Notes: generated by a model not told the origin, from the sequence alone. A stretch of DNA of 55,142 nt from Flavobacteriia bacterium (GCA_013373425.1 JABXHW010000060.1:1-55142); one strand, 5' to 3'; counted from the first letter of the stretch, positions 1 through 7,926 are shown. A program made the numbers and translations.

Positions 1-20
1 CAGTACCCAGTACCCAGTAC
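1..20. repeat. Heptanucleotide tandem repeat, cut by window edge
   Basis: The first 20 bases are almost three perfect copies of the heptamer cagtacc. They resemble the NNAGTAT heptamers found at 1650-1677 and 3618-3638. The array probably continues left of the window. It lies 22 bp downstream of the stop of the thioredoxin gene at 43-885. Confidence 0.7.
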
Positions 21-42
21 ATCAAGTCGGCTATGGAGAATC

Positions 43-885
43 TCACTCAGCTACCTTGTTAATTTCAGATTCAATAGTTCTTCTTACTTGCCAACTTCGC
101 AACCATTTAAACTCTTTTAGGTATCCAACCGATTCCAATATGAGTCGGTTCTCCTTTGAAAATATCATTGTGGAAGGATAAAATTTGGAGGGTTTGAGTT
201 CACGGATAAATCGATCATTATCCAAGGCGACTGGAAGGTCTAAGTCTAATCTATTTAGAACATGGAGAATTGCAGAGTCTGAGTCAACGCCAACGTTGAT
301 GGTTAAGAATTCTACGTTTGGATTATTCTTGTATTCTTCCCTGAGCAATTGAAACTCGGGTAGAGCTTTTACACATGGCACACAGTTCTTAAACCATAGT
401 TCAACTACTTTCACTTTACCATTATCCCTTGGGAAACTCTTGAAAGTTCCATCTACAAAAGCGTAAGCTGCAGTCTCATTTTTTTCTGAGCCTCCATGAA
501 AGGTGATTTCACTGATTCTTAGGTAAGTTATTGAAGCGTATCCAGCAATGAATACGATTAACACTGTTAAAGCACGATGTCTAAGCGAAGTCAATTTCAA
601 GCATGTAATCACACCCAATGCGTAGCAGGACAATCCTATGACGTCGGTGTATTTTACAGATAATTCCCAAGGCATCAGGAAGAAAATCAAACCAACGCTC
701 AAACCCACGACCATCGCTTTTTGCGATGCTGTGCCTTTCTTTAAAGTCAATCCAGCCAGAATACCTAGCGCTACATAGATCAGCAGCACTCCACCGTAGA
801 AGTGGAGCAGGAAAGTAAGGTTTCTCAGGAAGGCTAAGCCGAGGCCAAATAGACTCCAAGCTAATATTTTACCAACACGTACCAT
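43..885 (-). CDS. Membrane-anchored TlpA-like thioredoxin, partner of the bacteriocin-like gene
   Basis: Protein of 280 aa. About the first 125 residues hold roughly five hydrophobic membrane segments. A thioredoxin-like domain follows (about residues 145-270), with the redox motif C168-V-P-C171 preceded by W-F-K-N, as in TlpA/ResA-type extracytoplasmic thioredoxins. Family knowledge: such proteins reduce, form or isomerise disulfides outside the cytoplasmic membrane. The gene starts inside the 3' end of the upstream Cys-rich gene (17-nt overlap), so the two are translationally coupled. I infer that it handles the disulfides of that eight-cysteine product. The membrane part replaces the usual single anchor and resembles the MauE/DoxX-like modules often joined to thioredoxins in Bacteroidota, but I cannot assign it firmly. 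The start is the ATG at 885. Confidence 0.8.
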   Translation of the reverse strand: MVRVGKILAWSLFGLGLAFLRNLTFLLHFYGGVLLIYVALGILAGLTLKKGTASQKAMVVGLSVGLIFFLMPWELSVKYTDVIGLSCYALGVITCLKLTSLRHRALTVLIVFIAGYASITYLRISEITFHGGSEKNETAAYAFVDGTFKSFPRDNGKVKVVELWFKNCVPCVKALPEFQLLREEYKNNPNVEFLTINVGVDSDSAILHVLNRLDLDLPVALDNDRFIRELKPSKFYPSTMIFSKENRLILESVGYLKEFKWLRSWQVRRTIESEINKVAE

Positions 886-1474
886 TGCAAGGATGAGCTA
901 ACCAAGATCCACAACCTCGATTTGTTGTTAAGGAACATCCAGTTTTACATTCTAAGTCAAATACTCCAAATGGTGCTCCACAAGAATCGGAGTCTGAATT
1001 ACACTCACACTCAGTTTCATCCTCCGGTCCTCTGGTGCTGCTTCCTCCTCCAATGAGGTCAAGATTGCTATAATAATCTTCTAATGTGAATGGTTTGCAT
1101 GTGCAGATTAAATAATATAAATCTCGTTTTGAGATATACTCTAGAGCCCTTGGCTTCCATTGATCTTCGAATTCGAACAATTGATCTCTCCCGTCATGTG
1201 AAAACCAAGTGGAATGACAAGCTGAAATCATTTCTACTAGAATTTCCTCTTGCTCATCAGTCCATTCGAAAGATTGCAAGGCATCTGCTATCTTAAATTG
1301 CCAGAACTCAAGTTTTACTTCATTGCTTGCGGTTAAGTACCATTCACGACTTTGTGATTCGGACATCTCATAGATGTGGTGGTAATTAGCTCGACCAATA
1401 TTCTGCTCATGTTGGCTTGTACATCCTGTCCAAGCTAGAAAACAGAGGTAAAAAGTTGATTTTAAAAATTTCAT
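869..1474 (-). CDS. Fulvocin C-like bacteriocin precursor (Cys-rich C-terminus)
   Basis: Protein of 201 aa. The start is placed at the ATG at 1474 because it opens a lipoprotein-like signal (MKFLKSTFYLCFLAWTGC, possible lipidated Cys18); an upstream in-frame start at 1564 would bury that signal. A helical middle region (about 40-130) precedes a G142-G-G144 and an acidic linker. The last 47 residues carry eight cysteines (156, 158, 165, 176, 180, 188, 196, 200) in a C-x-C-x6-C ... G-C-G pattern. From memory, fulvocin C of Myxococcus fulvus, a 45-residue peptide with four disulfides, has the same opening spacing and a G-C-G near its end, and Bacteroidota encode 'fulvocin C-related' proteins of this length. 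The gene overlaps the thioredoxin gene downstream. Function as a toxin, and processing at the glycines, are inference. No immunity gene is recognised in the window. Confidence 0.7.
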   Translation of the reverse strand: MKFLKSTFYLCFLAWTGCTSQHEQNIGRANYHHIYEMSESQSREWYLTASNEVKLEFWQFKIADALQSFEWTDEQEEILVEMISACHSTWFSHDGRDQLFEFEDQWKPRALEYISKRDLYYLICTCKPFTLEDYYSNLDLIGGGSSTRGPEDETECECNSDSDSCGAPFGVFDLECKTGCSLTTNRGCGSWLAHPCNGTCW

Positions 1475-1794
1475 GTTTGGTAAAATGGGTTGGTAATGAG
1501 AAGAACGCGAGAGTTTTTGAGGAATCTTGTAAGTATTTAATGCAATTGGATTGCTAACTACCAATTAGGTCATAAAAAGAAATCAATTTACCTCAGTCAA
1601 GATAGTAGTGCTCGGAAACACAAGCACGCATGCACGTTAGCACGTCCAGCTAGTATTAAGTATCCAGTATTGAGTATTGCTGTAAAACTACCGCGCCTCT
1701 AGCGAAGAGTACACCTCAACTTATGCTAGTGTAGCCAGTCCCTGTAAGTTCAACACTCCAACCCCGTCCAACCCCCCGGACTCAAAACAACAAC
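1475..1794. other. Divergent intergenic region with repeat array
   Basis: This 320-bp gap separates the bacteriocin-like gene (minus) from the redoxin gene (plus). Its centre holds the octamer/heptamer array at 1618-1677. I found no convincing TAnnTTTG promoter for either side and no additional gene. Confidence 0.5.
1618..1677. repeat. Octamer-then-heptamer periodic array, copy 1
   Basis: Four 8-nt units, most of the form acNNNNgc (for example acgcatgc and acgttagc), occupy 1618-1649. They are followed without a gap by four 7-nt units of the form NNAGTAT at 1650-1677. The segment 1632-1671 matches 3600-3639 at 38 of 40 positions, so the same octamer-to-heptamer junction occurs twice in the window. 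Confidence 0.8.
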
Positions 1795-2421
1795 ATGCGA
1801 CTATTTAGCTTTGCACTTCTTTCAATGGTGTTATTTACAGCACCTTCCTTTGCACAAAGTCCTGCTGACTATGGGATGGAAACGGATGACCTACCGGTAG
1901 GCCTCATGGTGGGAGATGAAGTTACTTCAAGTGTTCTTACGAACGTGAGTGGTGAAGAGCTAAGCTTGGTCAATGATGGATATACCGTGGTTTTCTTTTA
2001 CCGTGGTTCCTGGTGTCCCTATTGTACACGACATCTTTCGGCCTTGTCGGATTCATTGCCTTTCATCTTGGAAAGGGCAGACCGTGTTATTGCCTTAACG
2101 CCTCAAGTTGAGGAAGAAGAATTAGAAATTGCAATTGAGTTGGCGGGGATGAACCTAGATATCGTTGTAGATGAATCTGGAGAATGGATGAAGTACTTCG
2201 ATGTCGATTTTGTGGTGACTCAAGCCTATCAGGAGAAGATTATCAATAATCTGCACACCAGCCTTGGTGAGACTAATGGTCAAAGGGAGGTTGTTCTGCC
2301 TGTTCCCGCGGCATACATTATCGATTCAGACGGCAGGATTATTTGGCGATACTTTGATATTAATTACAGAAAACGCCCTTCACCCTCTGTGATTTTCGAA
2401 AACCTTCCTTCAGCTTCTTGA
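1795..2421 (+). CDS. Secreted redoxin / peroxiredoxin-like protein
   Basis: Protein of 208 aa with an N-terminal Sec signal peptide (MRLFSFALLSMVLFTAPSFA, cleavage near residue 20) and an AhpC/TSA-Redoxin-type thioredoxin fold. The active-site stretch is R-G-S-W-C-P-Y-C at about residues 70-77. The cysteine pair in a G-S-W-C-x-x-C context is typical of Bacteroidota redoxin-domain proteins; the C-terminal part has the usual I-I-D-S-D-G-R-I-I-W strand. Likely a periplasmic thiol peroxidase or thiol-disulfide enzyme. The next gene, a YpdA-like thiol reductase, begins a few bases downstream on the same strand, so the two probably form a redox operon. Substrate unknown. Confidence 0.75.
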   Translation: MRLFSFALLSMVLFTAPSFAQSPADYGMETDDLPVGLMVGDEVTSSVLTNVSGEELSLVNDGYTVVFFYRGSWCPYCTRHLSALSDSLPFILERADRVIALTPQVEEEELEIAIELAGMNLDIVVDESGEWMKYFDVDFVVTQAYQEKIINNLHTSLGETNGQREVVLPVPAAYIIDSDGRIIWRYFDINYRKRPSPSVIFENLPSAS

Positions 2422-2452
2422 ACACTTGAATCAAAGTTCGGTTCTTCGTGGT

Positions 2453-3412
2453 ATGGATGTATACGACGTGATTATTGTTGGCGCTGGTCCTATCGGGTTA
2501 GCCTGTGGAATTGAAGCTCAGAATAAGGGACTGACCTATCTCATCATCGACAAAGGTCCGTTGGTGAATGCGCTGTATAACTATCCATTGGAAATGACCT
2601 TTTTCTCGACTTCTGATAAGTTAGAAATCGGTGGGGTACCCTTTATCAGTCATAATCCGAAGCCGACTCGGAGTGAAGCGCTGGAGTACTATCGCAGAGT
2701 TGCCCAAAGTAAGCGTCTCAATACAAGGCTTTATGAGAAGGTAGAGTCGATTGAGAAGGAAGGAAACATCTTTAGCGTGTCGACCTCCAAATCGGAGTAT
2801 GAAGCAAGGAATATTGTCCTAGCTACTGGCTTCTACGACATTGCCCATGAGTTGAATATTCCAGGCGAAGAGCTACCAAAAGTTCAACATTACTATAAAG
2901 AGGCGCATCCATATTTCGGACAAAAACTTGCCATTATTGGTGCTAAGAACTCCGCTGTGGATGCTGCTTTGGAATGCTGGCGTAAGGGTGCGGAAGTAAC
3001 CATGTTTATCCGAGGCTCAGAAATCACCGATCGAGTGAAGTACTGGGTCAAGCCAGATATAGAGAACCGAATTAAAGAAGGCAGTATAAAAGCCTACTTC
3101 AACACAGAGGTCAAGGAGATTCTTGCCAATAAAGTTCGTTTTACCAGCCCTGACGGAGAAAGTGAGATAGAGAACGATTTCGTTTTGGCGCTCACAGGTT
3201 ACGAGCCCAATTATTCATTCCTTGAATCACTCGGCATCGAACATACCAAGGACGAAGTTCGAAAGCCACTCTACAATGAATCTACTATGGAAACCAATGT
3301 GAAAGGTATCTACCTCGCTGGAGTAATTTGCGGTGGCATGGAAACCAATAAGTGGTTTATTGAGAATAGTAGGGTGCACGCGGAAGTGGTGATGGAGCAG
3401 ATTGGGGGGTAA
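2453..3412 (+). CDS. ypdA: YpdA-family bacillithiol-disulfide reductase (putative)
   Basis: Protein of 319 aa, a pyridine nucleotide-disulfide oxidoreductase without the classic CxxC. The FAD-binding G-x-G-x-x-G is at the N-terminus (VIIVGAGPIGLACG), the family-specific stretch follows (NYP..MTFFSTSDKLEIGGVPFI), and a second Rossmann motif is seen at I-I-G-A-K-N-S-A-V-D-A-A. Family knowledge: YpdA/Bdr uses NADPH to reduce bacillithiol disulfide, and Bacteroidota commonly carry it. The ATG at 2453 is chosen because it puts the dinucleotide fold at the very N-terminus as in the family; a TTG at 2426 in the same frame would add nine residues. It lies just downstream of the redoxin gene. The repeat family begins two bases after its stop codon. 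Confidence 0.85.
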   Translation: MDVYDVIIVGAGPIGLACGIEAQNKGLTYLIIDKGPLVNALYNYPLEMTFFSTSDKLEIGGVPFISHNPKPTRSEALEYYRRVAQSKRLNTRLYEKVESIEKEGNIFSVSTSKSEYEARNIVLATGFYDIAHELNIPGEELPKVQHYYKEAHPYFGQKLAIIGAKNSAVDAALECWRKGAEVTMFIRGSEITDRVKYWVKPDIENRIKEGSIKAYFNTEVKEILANKVRFTSPDGESEIENDFVLALTGYEPNYSFLESLGIEHTKDEVRKPLYNESTMETNVKGIYLAGVICGGMETNKWFIENSRVHAEVVMEQIGG

Positions 3413-3413
3413 T

Positions 3414-3456
3414 AGGAACGCAAGAGCGCTGGTATGCAGGTGAGCACGTTTGCGCG
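3414..3456. repeat. Octameric array, first of two direct copies
   Basis: Five 8-nt units ending mostly in GC (aggaacgc, then aagagcgc, and so on) run from 3414 to 3453. The 43-nt block 3414-3456 recurs at 3562-3604 with 41 of 43 identities. It starts directly after the ypdA stop codon. Confidence 0.8.
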
Positions 3457-3533
3457 AAATTCAGCGGCATGTTCTGATATTCATCGGGTTACCACCCGAC
3501 GCTAGGTAGAATTATGAACTAAGCACCTCAGAT

Positions 3534-3638
3534 TCGGTATCCAGTATCCACAGAGGAACGCAGGAACGCAAGAGCGCTGGCATGCAGGTGAGCACGTTTG
3601 CACGTAAGCACGTCCAGCTAGTATTCAGTATCCAGTAT
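3534..3638. repeat. Heptamer-octamer-heptamer periodic array, copy 2
   Basis: Two heptamers (tcggtat, ccagtat) at 3534-3547 lead into eight consecutive octamers at 3554-3617, most ending in GC, such as aggaacgc twice in tandem and acgtaagc. Three NNAGTAT heptamers follow at 3618-3638. The 292-bp gap 3413-3704 contains nothing else that I can recognise. Confidence 0.85.
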
Positions 3639-3704
3639 TTGTTCAGATCAACCTCGCCTCAACATACGAGTACACCCCTAGCCGAGATAGTTTGTCCCCA
3701 GCAC

Positions 3705-4400
3705 CTAGTTCTCCGTACCTTCCTCCACAACATACCTCAAATACACATATGTAGATCCGGAAAACGTGGCCTTCCACTTAATCGGAAGAACTTCGCCTTC
3801 GGCATACCACCCTTCATAGATGGTGCCTGGGACGGCCGCGAATCGGTGCACGGTTGGAATTTGTTCGCGTGTCATCCAATGTGCTTCCGTGCTATCACGT
3901 CCAATTTCTTGCATTTCGAAGAAGCTGAAGTCGGTTTGTCCGGACAATAGAAACGGCATTGACTCCTCGTAGCTGATGGTGTCGAGGCCACGCAATACCA
4001 AGTCCATTTGAGTGATTGTAAATAGCGTTGGGTAGGTGTGTGGAATACTGAAGGTGTCTCGTCCTTCCTGTTGAAGAATCGCATCTTCTTGCATTATTCT
4101 TCTCACTTTATTTCGGTCGTGCATCGACACTTGCATCAGTGGCTTGCCATGAGGGTCAAGCCACAGTGAGTCCACAGCAGTAACCCCTGGACCTTCCAAT
4201 TCTTGTACTCGGTAAAATCCGTAATCAGATGGGATAAGCTGCACGTGCAACATGGCAGGGGTTTGACCGATATACCCTTCTTCTTCGATGAACATCTTGT
4301 AGGTTACTCGCTCGGCTTGGACTATACCAGGCATTGGAGTTTTTTGGCTACCACAAGAAACGAGAATGGCAAAAAGGCTGAAGATGATGACATGTTTCAT
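3705..4400 (-). CDS. Putative lipoprotein, unknown function
   Basis: Protein of 231 aa. The ATG at 4400 is chosen because it starts a clear lipoprotein signal (MKHVIIFSLFAILVSCGSQK, lipobox V-S-C at about residue 16); the frame stays open up to 4664, but that extension runs into the divergent exodeoxyribonuclease gene. The mature part (about 215 aa) is predicted beta-rich, with many aromatic and charged residues and no cysteine cluster, and I recognise no family. It is single and divergent from xth, with only 76 bp between the two starts. Likely an envelope lipoprotein. Confidence 0.7.
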   Translation of the reverse strand: MKHVIIFSLFAILVSCGSQKTPMPGIVQAERVTYKMFIEEEGYIGQTPAMLHVQLIPSDYGFYRVQELEGPGVTAVDSLWLDPHGKPLMQVSMHDRNKVRRIMQEDAILQQEGRDTFSIPHTYPTLFTITQMDLVLRGLDTISYEESMPFLLSGQTDFSFFEMQEIGRDSTEAHWMTREQIPTVHRFAAVPGTIYEGWYAEGEVLPIKWKATFSGSTYVYLRYVVEEGTEN

Positions 4401-4443
4401 GCTACCAAGGTACTGTATCGCTGGGCAATTTCGATGCATCCTC

Positions 4444-4451
4444 CTATCTTG
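4444..4451 (+). promoter_or_regulatory. Possible -7 box for the exodeoxyribonuclease gene
   Basis: TATCTTGC resembles the Bacteroidota -7 consensus TAnnTTTG. A CTG 20 bp upstream (4421-4423) could serve as the -33 element. The transcript would start about 20 nt before the ATG at 4477. Confidence 0.35.
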
Positions 4452-4476
4452 CCGATTCAAATAAAAGAATCCGAGT

Positions 4477-5238
4477 ATGAAATACATTTCCTGGAACGTG
4501 AACGGTGTGAGAGCGGTAGCCAAAAAGGGCTTTTCGGACAAGGTTAGAGCGATGAATCCAGACATTCTTTGTCTGCAAGAAACCAAGGCCACGCCTGAAC
4601 AAACTGCTGAAGCTGTTGCTGATTTGGGAGAGTATAAGGTGTTCGGATACGGCGCTGAGCGCAAGGGCTATAGCGGCACAGCTATCCTTTCTAAAAAGGA
4701 ACCCTTGAATGTCACTTATGGCATTGGTGTAGAGGAGCACGACACGGAAGGGCGAGTAATTACTGCTGAATTCGAAGAGTGTTACGTGGTGACTACATAT
4801 GTCCCAAACTCTGGCAATGGCCTTAAACGATTAGACTATAGAGAGGGATGGGATGTGGCGATGCAAGACTTCTTGAAGTCGCTCGATGCAAAGAAGCCGG
4901 TGATTTGGTGCGGTGATTTGAATGTTGCCCATCAGGAAATCGACATCGCTCGACCTAAGTCCAACTACAATAAAACGGCTGGTTATACACAAAAGGAAAT
5001 CGATGGTATGACTCGACTTCTTGAAAGCGGGTTCATTGATACCTTCCGCGAAATGCATCCTGATGAAGTGAAGTACTCCTGGTGGAGCTACCGCGGAGGA
5101 GCTAGAGAAAAGAATATCGGCTGGCGCTTGGATTACTTCGTAATATCGGAACGACTGAAGGACAAAGTGGAAGAAGCCTTCATCCTGAATGAGGTAGAAG
5201 GCTCCGACCACTGTCCTGTTGGGTTGGTGTTAGCTTAA
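4477..5238 (+). CDS. xth: Exodeoxyribonuclease III (AP endonuclease)
   Basis: Protein of 253 aa, the normal length for the ExoIII/AP-endonuclease 1 family. Family motifs visible in order: ISWNVNGVRA at the N-terminus; DILCLQETK with the metal-binding Glu; the catalytic block GDLNVAHQEID; and the C-terminal SDHCPVGL holding the catalytic Asp-His pair. Family knowledge: the enzyme cleaves DNA 5' of abasic sites and has 3'-5' exonuclease and 3'-repair activity in base excision repair. It is a single gene divergent from the lipoprotein at 3705-4400; the gene at 5245 converges on it with only 6 bp between stops. Confidence 0.95.
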   Translation: MKYISWNVNGVRAVAKKGFSDKVRAMNPDILCLQETKATPEQTAEAVADLGEYKVFGYGAERKGYSGTAILSKKEPLNVTYGIGVEEHDTEGRVITAEFEECYVVTTYVPNSGNGLKRLDYREGWDVAMQDFLKSLDAKKPVIWCGDLNVAHQEIDIARPKSNYNKTAGYTQKEIDGMTRLLESGFIDTFREMHPDEVKYSWWSYRGGAREKNIGWRLDYFVISERLKDKVEEAFILNEVEGSDHCPVGLVLA

Positions 5239-5244
5239 AACGTA

Positions 5245-5643
5245 CTAGGCGGATTTCGAAAGCTGATTTTCGTGAATCGCTTCATACAAATATTCGGCCC
5301 GGGCCACCCTTTTGGTGCGCTTTGGGCCTTGTAGTATTCTTACGAACAGACGAAGTTTCACACTCCTTTTCTCGGAGGGGTAGAAGCGGGCCATAATCTC
5401 AACGCGATCGCCAAGTTGGGCGTCGTTGAACTTGTCGAGATTTACATTTCTCCGGAACTTCTCATATTCCGGAGCAACCCGTAATAGTTCTTGAATGGGC
5501 TCCTCGGTGCTCTCTTCAATCTCAGTGAGCAAGTCCCATAATTTGAGCTTCCCGCTTTGGTCGGTGCGAGGCTCTGTCACCGTGAATTCACGGCTAAAGG
5601 TGTTACTGGTTTGTGCTTTGATGCTTGTTAATAGATCTTTCAT
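5245..5643 (-). CDS. Conserved-looking hypothetical protein
   Basis: Protein of 132 aa, soluble, with no signal peptide or membrane segment. The second half (from about residue 70) reads as alternating beta strands with a G-D-R-V-E-I-M-A-R stretch and a basic K-R-T-K-R segment. This is faintly reminiscent of hotdog-fold thioesterases, but too weak to call a function. It is convergent with xth. The upstream region (5644-5994) holds a terminator facing this gene and no clear promoter. Confidence 0.6.
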   Translation of the reverse strand: MKDLLTSIKAQTSNTFSREFTVTEPRTDQSGKLKLWDLLTEIEESTEEPIQELLRVAPEYEKFRRNVNLDKFNDAQLGDRVEIMARFYPSEKRSVKLRLFVRILQGPKRTKRVARAEYLYEAIHENQLSKSA

Positions 5644-5775
5644 AACAGGGGTGGTCTTGGGGATTCATCACTAGGTTCAGGTACTCGGTTAATCGATTTC
5701 CAATTGACGTTGCGGCGATACATGTTGTGATGATTTTGACACATGGTTTTCATGATATTTGAATTAAACTGGGTT

Positions 5776-5813
5776 AAAAAAAAAGAGGTGCCTCCTCAGG
5801 GAAACACCTCTTT
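5776..5813 (-). terminator. Strong intrinsic terminator (minus strand)
   Basis: On the minus strand a 14-bp stem (aaagaggtgtttcc pairing with ggaggcacctcttt, including G-T pairs) closes a four-base loop. It is followed by a run of nine T. On the plus strand the stem is 5782-5813 and the A run 5776-5784. It lies about 180 bp beyond the stop of the gene at 5995-7926, unusually far for that gene's own terminator. Confidence 0.85.
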
Positions 5814-5950
5814 CAAAATTGTCTTTCGGTCACTTAACAGGTTATGAGGCATCTCCCAGATATATGCGCGTGATTGACCATCCACATATGATTGCGGCGG
5901 GTACAAATCGTTGCGATATACTGTTTTGAGTTGCTCATGCTACGAAGTTA
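5776..5950 (-). ncRNA. Candidate small RNA ending in the strong terminator
   Basis: About 165-175 nt on the minus strand between a promoter-like TAACTTCG (one mismatch to TAnnTTTG, around 5950-5957) and the intrinsic terminator at 5776-5813. No coding frame fits. Length and terminator would suit a 6S-like or other regulatory RNA, but I could not build a convincing 6S fold by eye. It could instead be just a long 3' UTR of the upstream gene. Confidence 0.3.
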
Positions 5951-5994
5951 ACGAAGTTATCTTTTACTATGGTGTGCCGACAGCCGAAAAAATA

Positions 5995-7926
5995 TCAGCT
6001 CGCATTACTCTTATAACGAAGGAAGCTCTGAACAAGTTGGTTGTTGTTCATTTCTTCAATCGCATTATTACTTAAGAATTGTTGGATTACCGGGTGTTTG
6101 GAAGTGCCATTCAATGCCCGAATAGAACCAATTAGGATTCGACCGTATTTCTGTTTCTGTTGGTCGTTCAATCCTTCAGCTTGAACTAGGTTGTACAACA
6201 TCAATGCGGCTCCATCTGGGTTGTTTTGTTCCATGTAGATTTCCGCTTTATTGAGACGTAGTTCATTGTTATACGGACTTATACTCAAACCGCGCTCGTA
6301 CATTTCCATAGCTGACTCGAGTTGATCTTGGTACTTATACCAGTTACCATATTGATTAATGGTACTCGTGTTCCAAGGGTTGATTTCGAGGGCTTCATCG
6401 AAATGGGCCTTCGCCTCATTCATTCTAGCTTGATTAAACTGACCGTTTTGCATGGTCGATGTTGCCATCAGCGAGAGACCTTTGAAGTAGGGTAGAGGAT
6501 TACCCACCAAATCGATATTAACCACATCGAGATCAATCTTGTCGTACGCATTGAGTATCGCAGTAGGATTCTGTTGATCGTTACCAATGTTGATTTGCTT
6601 CACCTCACGCTCTGCGCTCATTCGGATATAACTGCGATGCAAGGAGAGCAGTCCTAGTGCCAGGCCAATAATAACAACAGGTCGAGCTCCAACGCTCTTA
6701 CCTTTCATTTGTGAAATGAGATAGGCCGCTGCCATGAAAACAGGAACAGCTATGTCAACGCGTTCAATCGGAAATTCCCCCATGGCATAAGCCATGAAAC
6801 CCACTATCATCGCAAGTGCTCCTAGTGTGCGCATGCGCTCATCTACATCATCTGTAGTCCGAAGTTTTGCAATTCCAGCGAAAAGCGTGAGTACCCAAAA
6901 GCCTAAATAGAGCAAACCTCCAATGATTCCATTCTCCGCAAACGTCCATACATAATCATTGTGCGGACGAATAACGCCAGTCTCGCCATTTGAAACTCTT
7001 GTATTGGTCCCTTCTAAACCGTGCTTTGCGAAATTGAACTTCCACTGTCCGGCGCCGATACCCGTGATAGGCTGCTCAGAGATCATCTCTCCAGAGTTCT
7101 GCCAATACTTAAAACGCAGGTCAATATTGGCAGTTTCGAGTACGGCATCCTTGATGTGAGGCTGACTTGAGAAGGCAATGATTCCACCTAGTAGTACAAT
7201 AAATCCAACTCCGATATACTTCACAGGGATGACGGTAGAAGTTGAGCCTGCGGGGCGAAGAAGCCGACTTCCAACGAGCAGAGTAATGGATGAAAGCACG
7301 GCTGCAATCCACACACCACGCGTTCGAAGAAGTATGATGTCTATGGTACAAAGCGCTATCGCAACTATGGCAATTTTACTCCAGAGTGGGTGTTTTGCTT
7401 GTGCCGTTCTCAAAGAAGCAAGAAGCCCGATGAGCAAAGCGGCAGCCGTAAAGTTTTTGTGTCCGAATGGAGCAAAGGCTGAATAAATTTCATCGGTTTC
7501 CAAAGCGCCTTTCAAGGCAATGACTCCTCCTATTATACTGAAGACTACCATGCCTCTCGAAAAGTTATCGAAGGTGAGGATGCCGGTTTTGAAAAGTTGT
7601 ATCGCTCCCATGAGGATGGAGAGGTAGAGGCCGTAACGTGTGAAGGTTAGCCACCATTCGGGCATGCTAAACACGTGACTAAGCCCAAGTGCTGAAGTAG
7701 CGAAGAAACCCGTGAACAGCAATAGAGGAAGAGGAAGTTCGAAACGCTCTCCTTTTTTCATCTTCACAAGCCCGATTCCTAGCGCAACGGAAGCGAAAAG
7801 CGACCATGCCACTGTCCGTGGTAGGAGGTAATACTCGTTCAGAGCATCGGATGAAATGAGTGGAATAACGGCGAGAAAAAGGATGGTGATAATTCCCGCA
7901 GTTTGTGTTTTGTTGTTGGTACTCAT
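5995..7926 (-). CDS. O-antigen ligase-like membrane protein with C-terminal TPRs
   Basis: Protein of 643 aa. The first ~400 residues form about 10-12 membrane segments with the Wzy_C/O-antigen-ligase hallmark: a large loop containing GIGAGQW..F and R-P-H-N-D-Y-V-W-T-F-A-E-N-G-I-I-G. The G-H-K-N-F-T-A-A and L-R-T-R-G-V-W-I stretches are also typical. From about residue 480 it carries TPR-like repeats (NPWNTSTINQYGNWYKY; SPYNNELRLNKAEIYM). Family knowledge: these proteins join lipid-linked polysaccharide repeats or transfer glycans to lipid A or proteins; Bacteroidota members often have C-terminal TPRs. It is not linked in an operon to the polysaccharide locus, so it may act in general O-antigen or protein O-glycan transfer. 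The start is the ATG at 7926. Confidence 0.8.
   Translation of the reverse strand: MSTNNKTQTAGIITILFLAVIPLISSDALNEYYLLPRTVAWSLFASVALGIGLVKMKKGERFELPLPLLLFTGFFATSALGLSHVFSMPEWWLTFTRYGLYLSILMGAIQLFKTGILTFDNFSRGMVVFSIIGGVIALKGALETDEIYSAFAPFGHKNFTAAALLIGLLASLRTAQAKHPLWSKIAIVAIALCTIDIILLRTRGVWIAAVLSSITLLVGSRLLRPAGSTSTVIPVKYIGVGFIVLLGGIIAFSSQPHIKDAVLETANIDLRFKYWQNSGEMISEQPITGIGAGQWKFNFAKHGLEGTNTRVSNGETGVIRPHNDYVWTFAENGIIGGLLYLGFWVLTLFAGIAKLRTTDDVDERMRTLGALAMIVGFMAYAMGEFPIERVDIAVPVFMAAAYLISQMKGKSVGARPVVIIGLALGLLSLHRSYIRMSAEREVKQINIGNDQQNPTAILNAYDKIDLDVVNIDLVGNPLPYFKGLSLMATSTMQNGQFNQARMNEAKAHFDEALEINPWNTSTINQYGNWYKYQDQLESAMEMYERGLSISPYNNELRLNKAEIYMEQNNPDGAALMLYNLVQAEGLNDQQKQKYGRILIGSIRALNGTSKHPVIQQFLSNNAIEEMNNNQLVQSFLRYKSNAS

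Larger units (their letters stand above)
5644..5994. other. Long intergenic region with terminator and possible small RNA
   Basis: No reading frame of note lies in these 351 bp. It contains a strong minus-strand terminator (5776-5813) and, further upstream on the same strand, a TAnnTTTG-like element, which together frame a possible small RNA. Confidence 0.5.

Noticed and set aside
3414-3638. CRISPR array
   Set aside because: The repeats are 7-8 nt units in direct contact, without 25-40 nt repeats or unique spacers, and no cas gene is present.
4401-4664. N-terminal extension of the lipoprotein at 3705-4400
   Set aside because: It would hide the lipoprotein signal and run antisense into exodeoxyribonuclease III.
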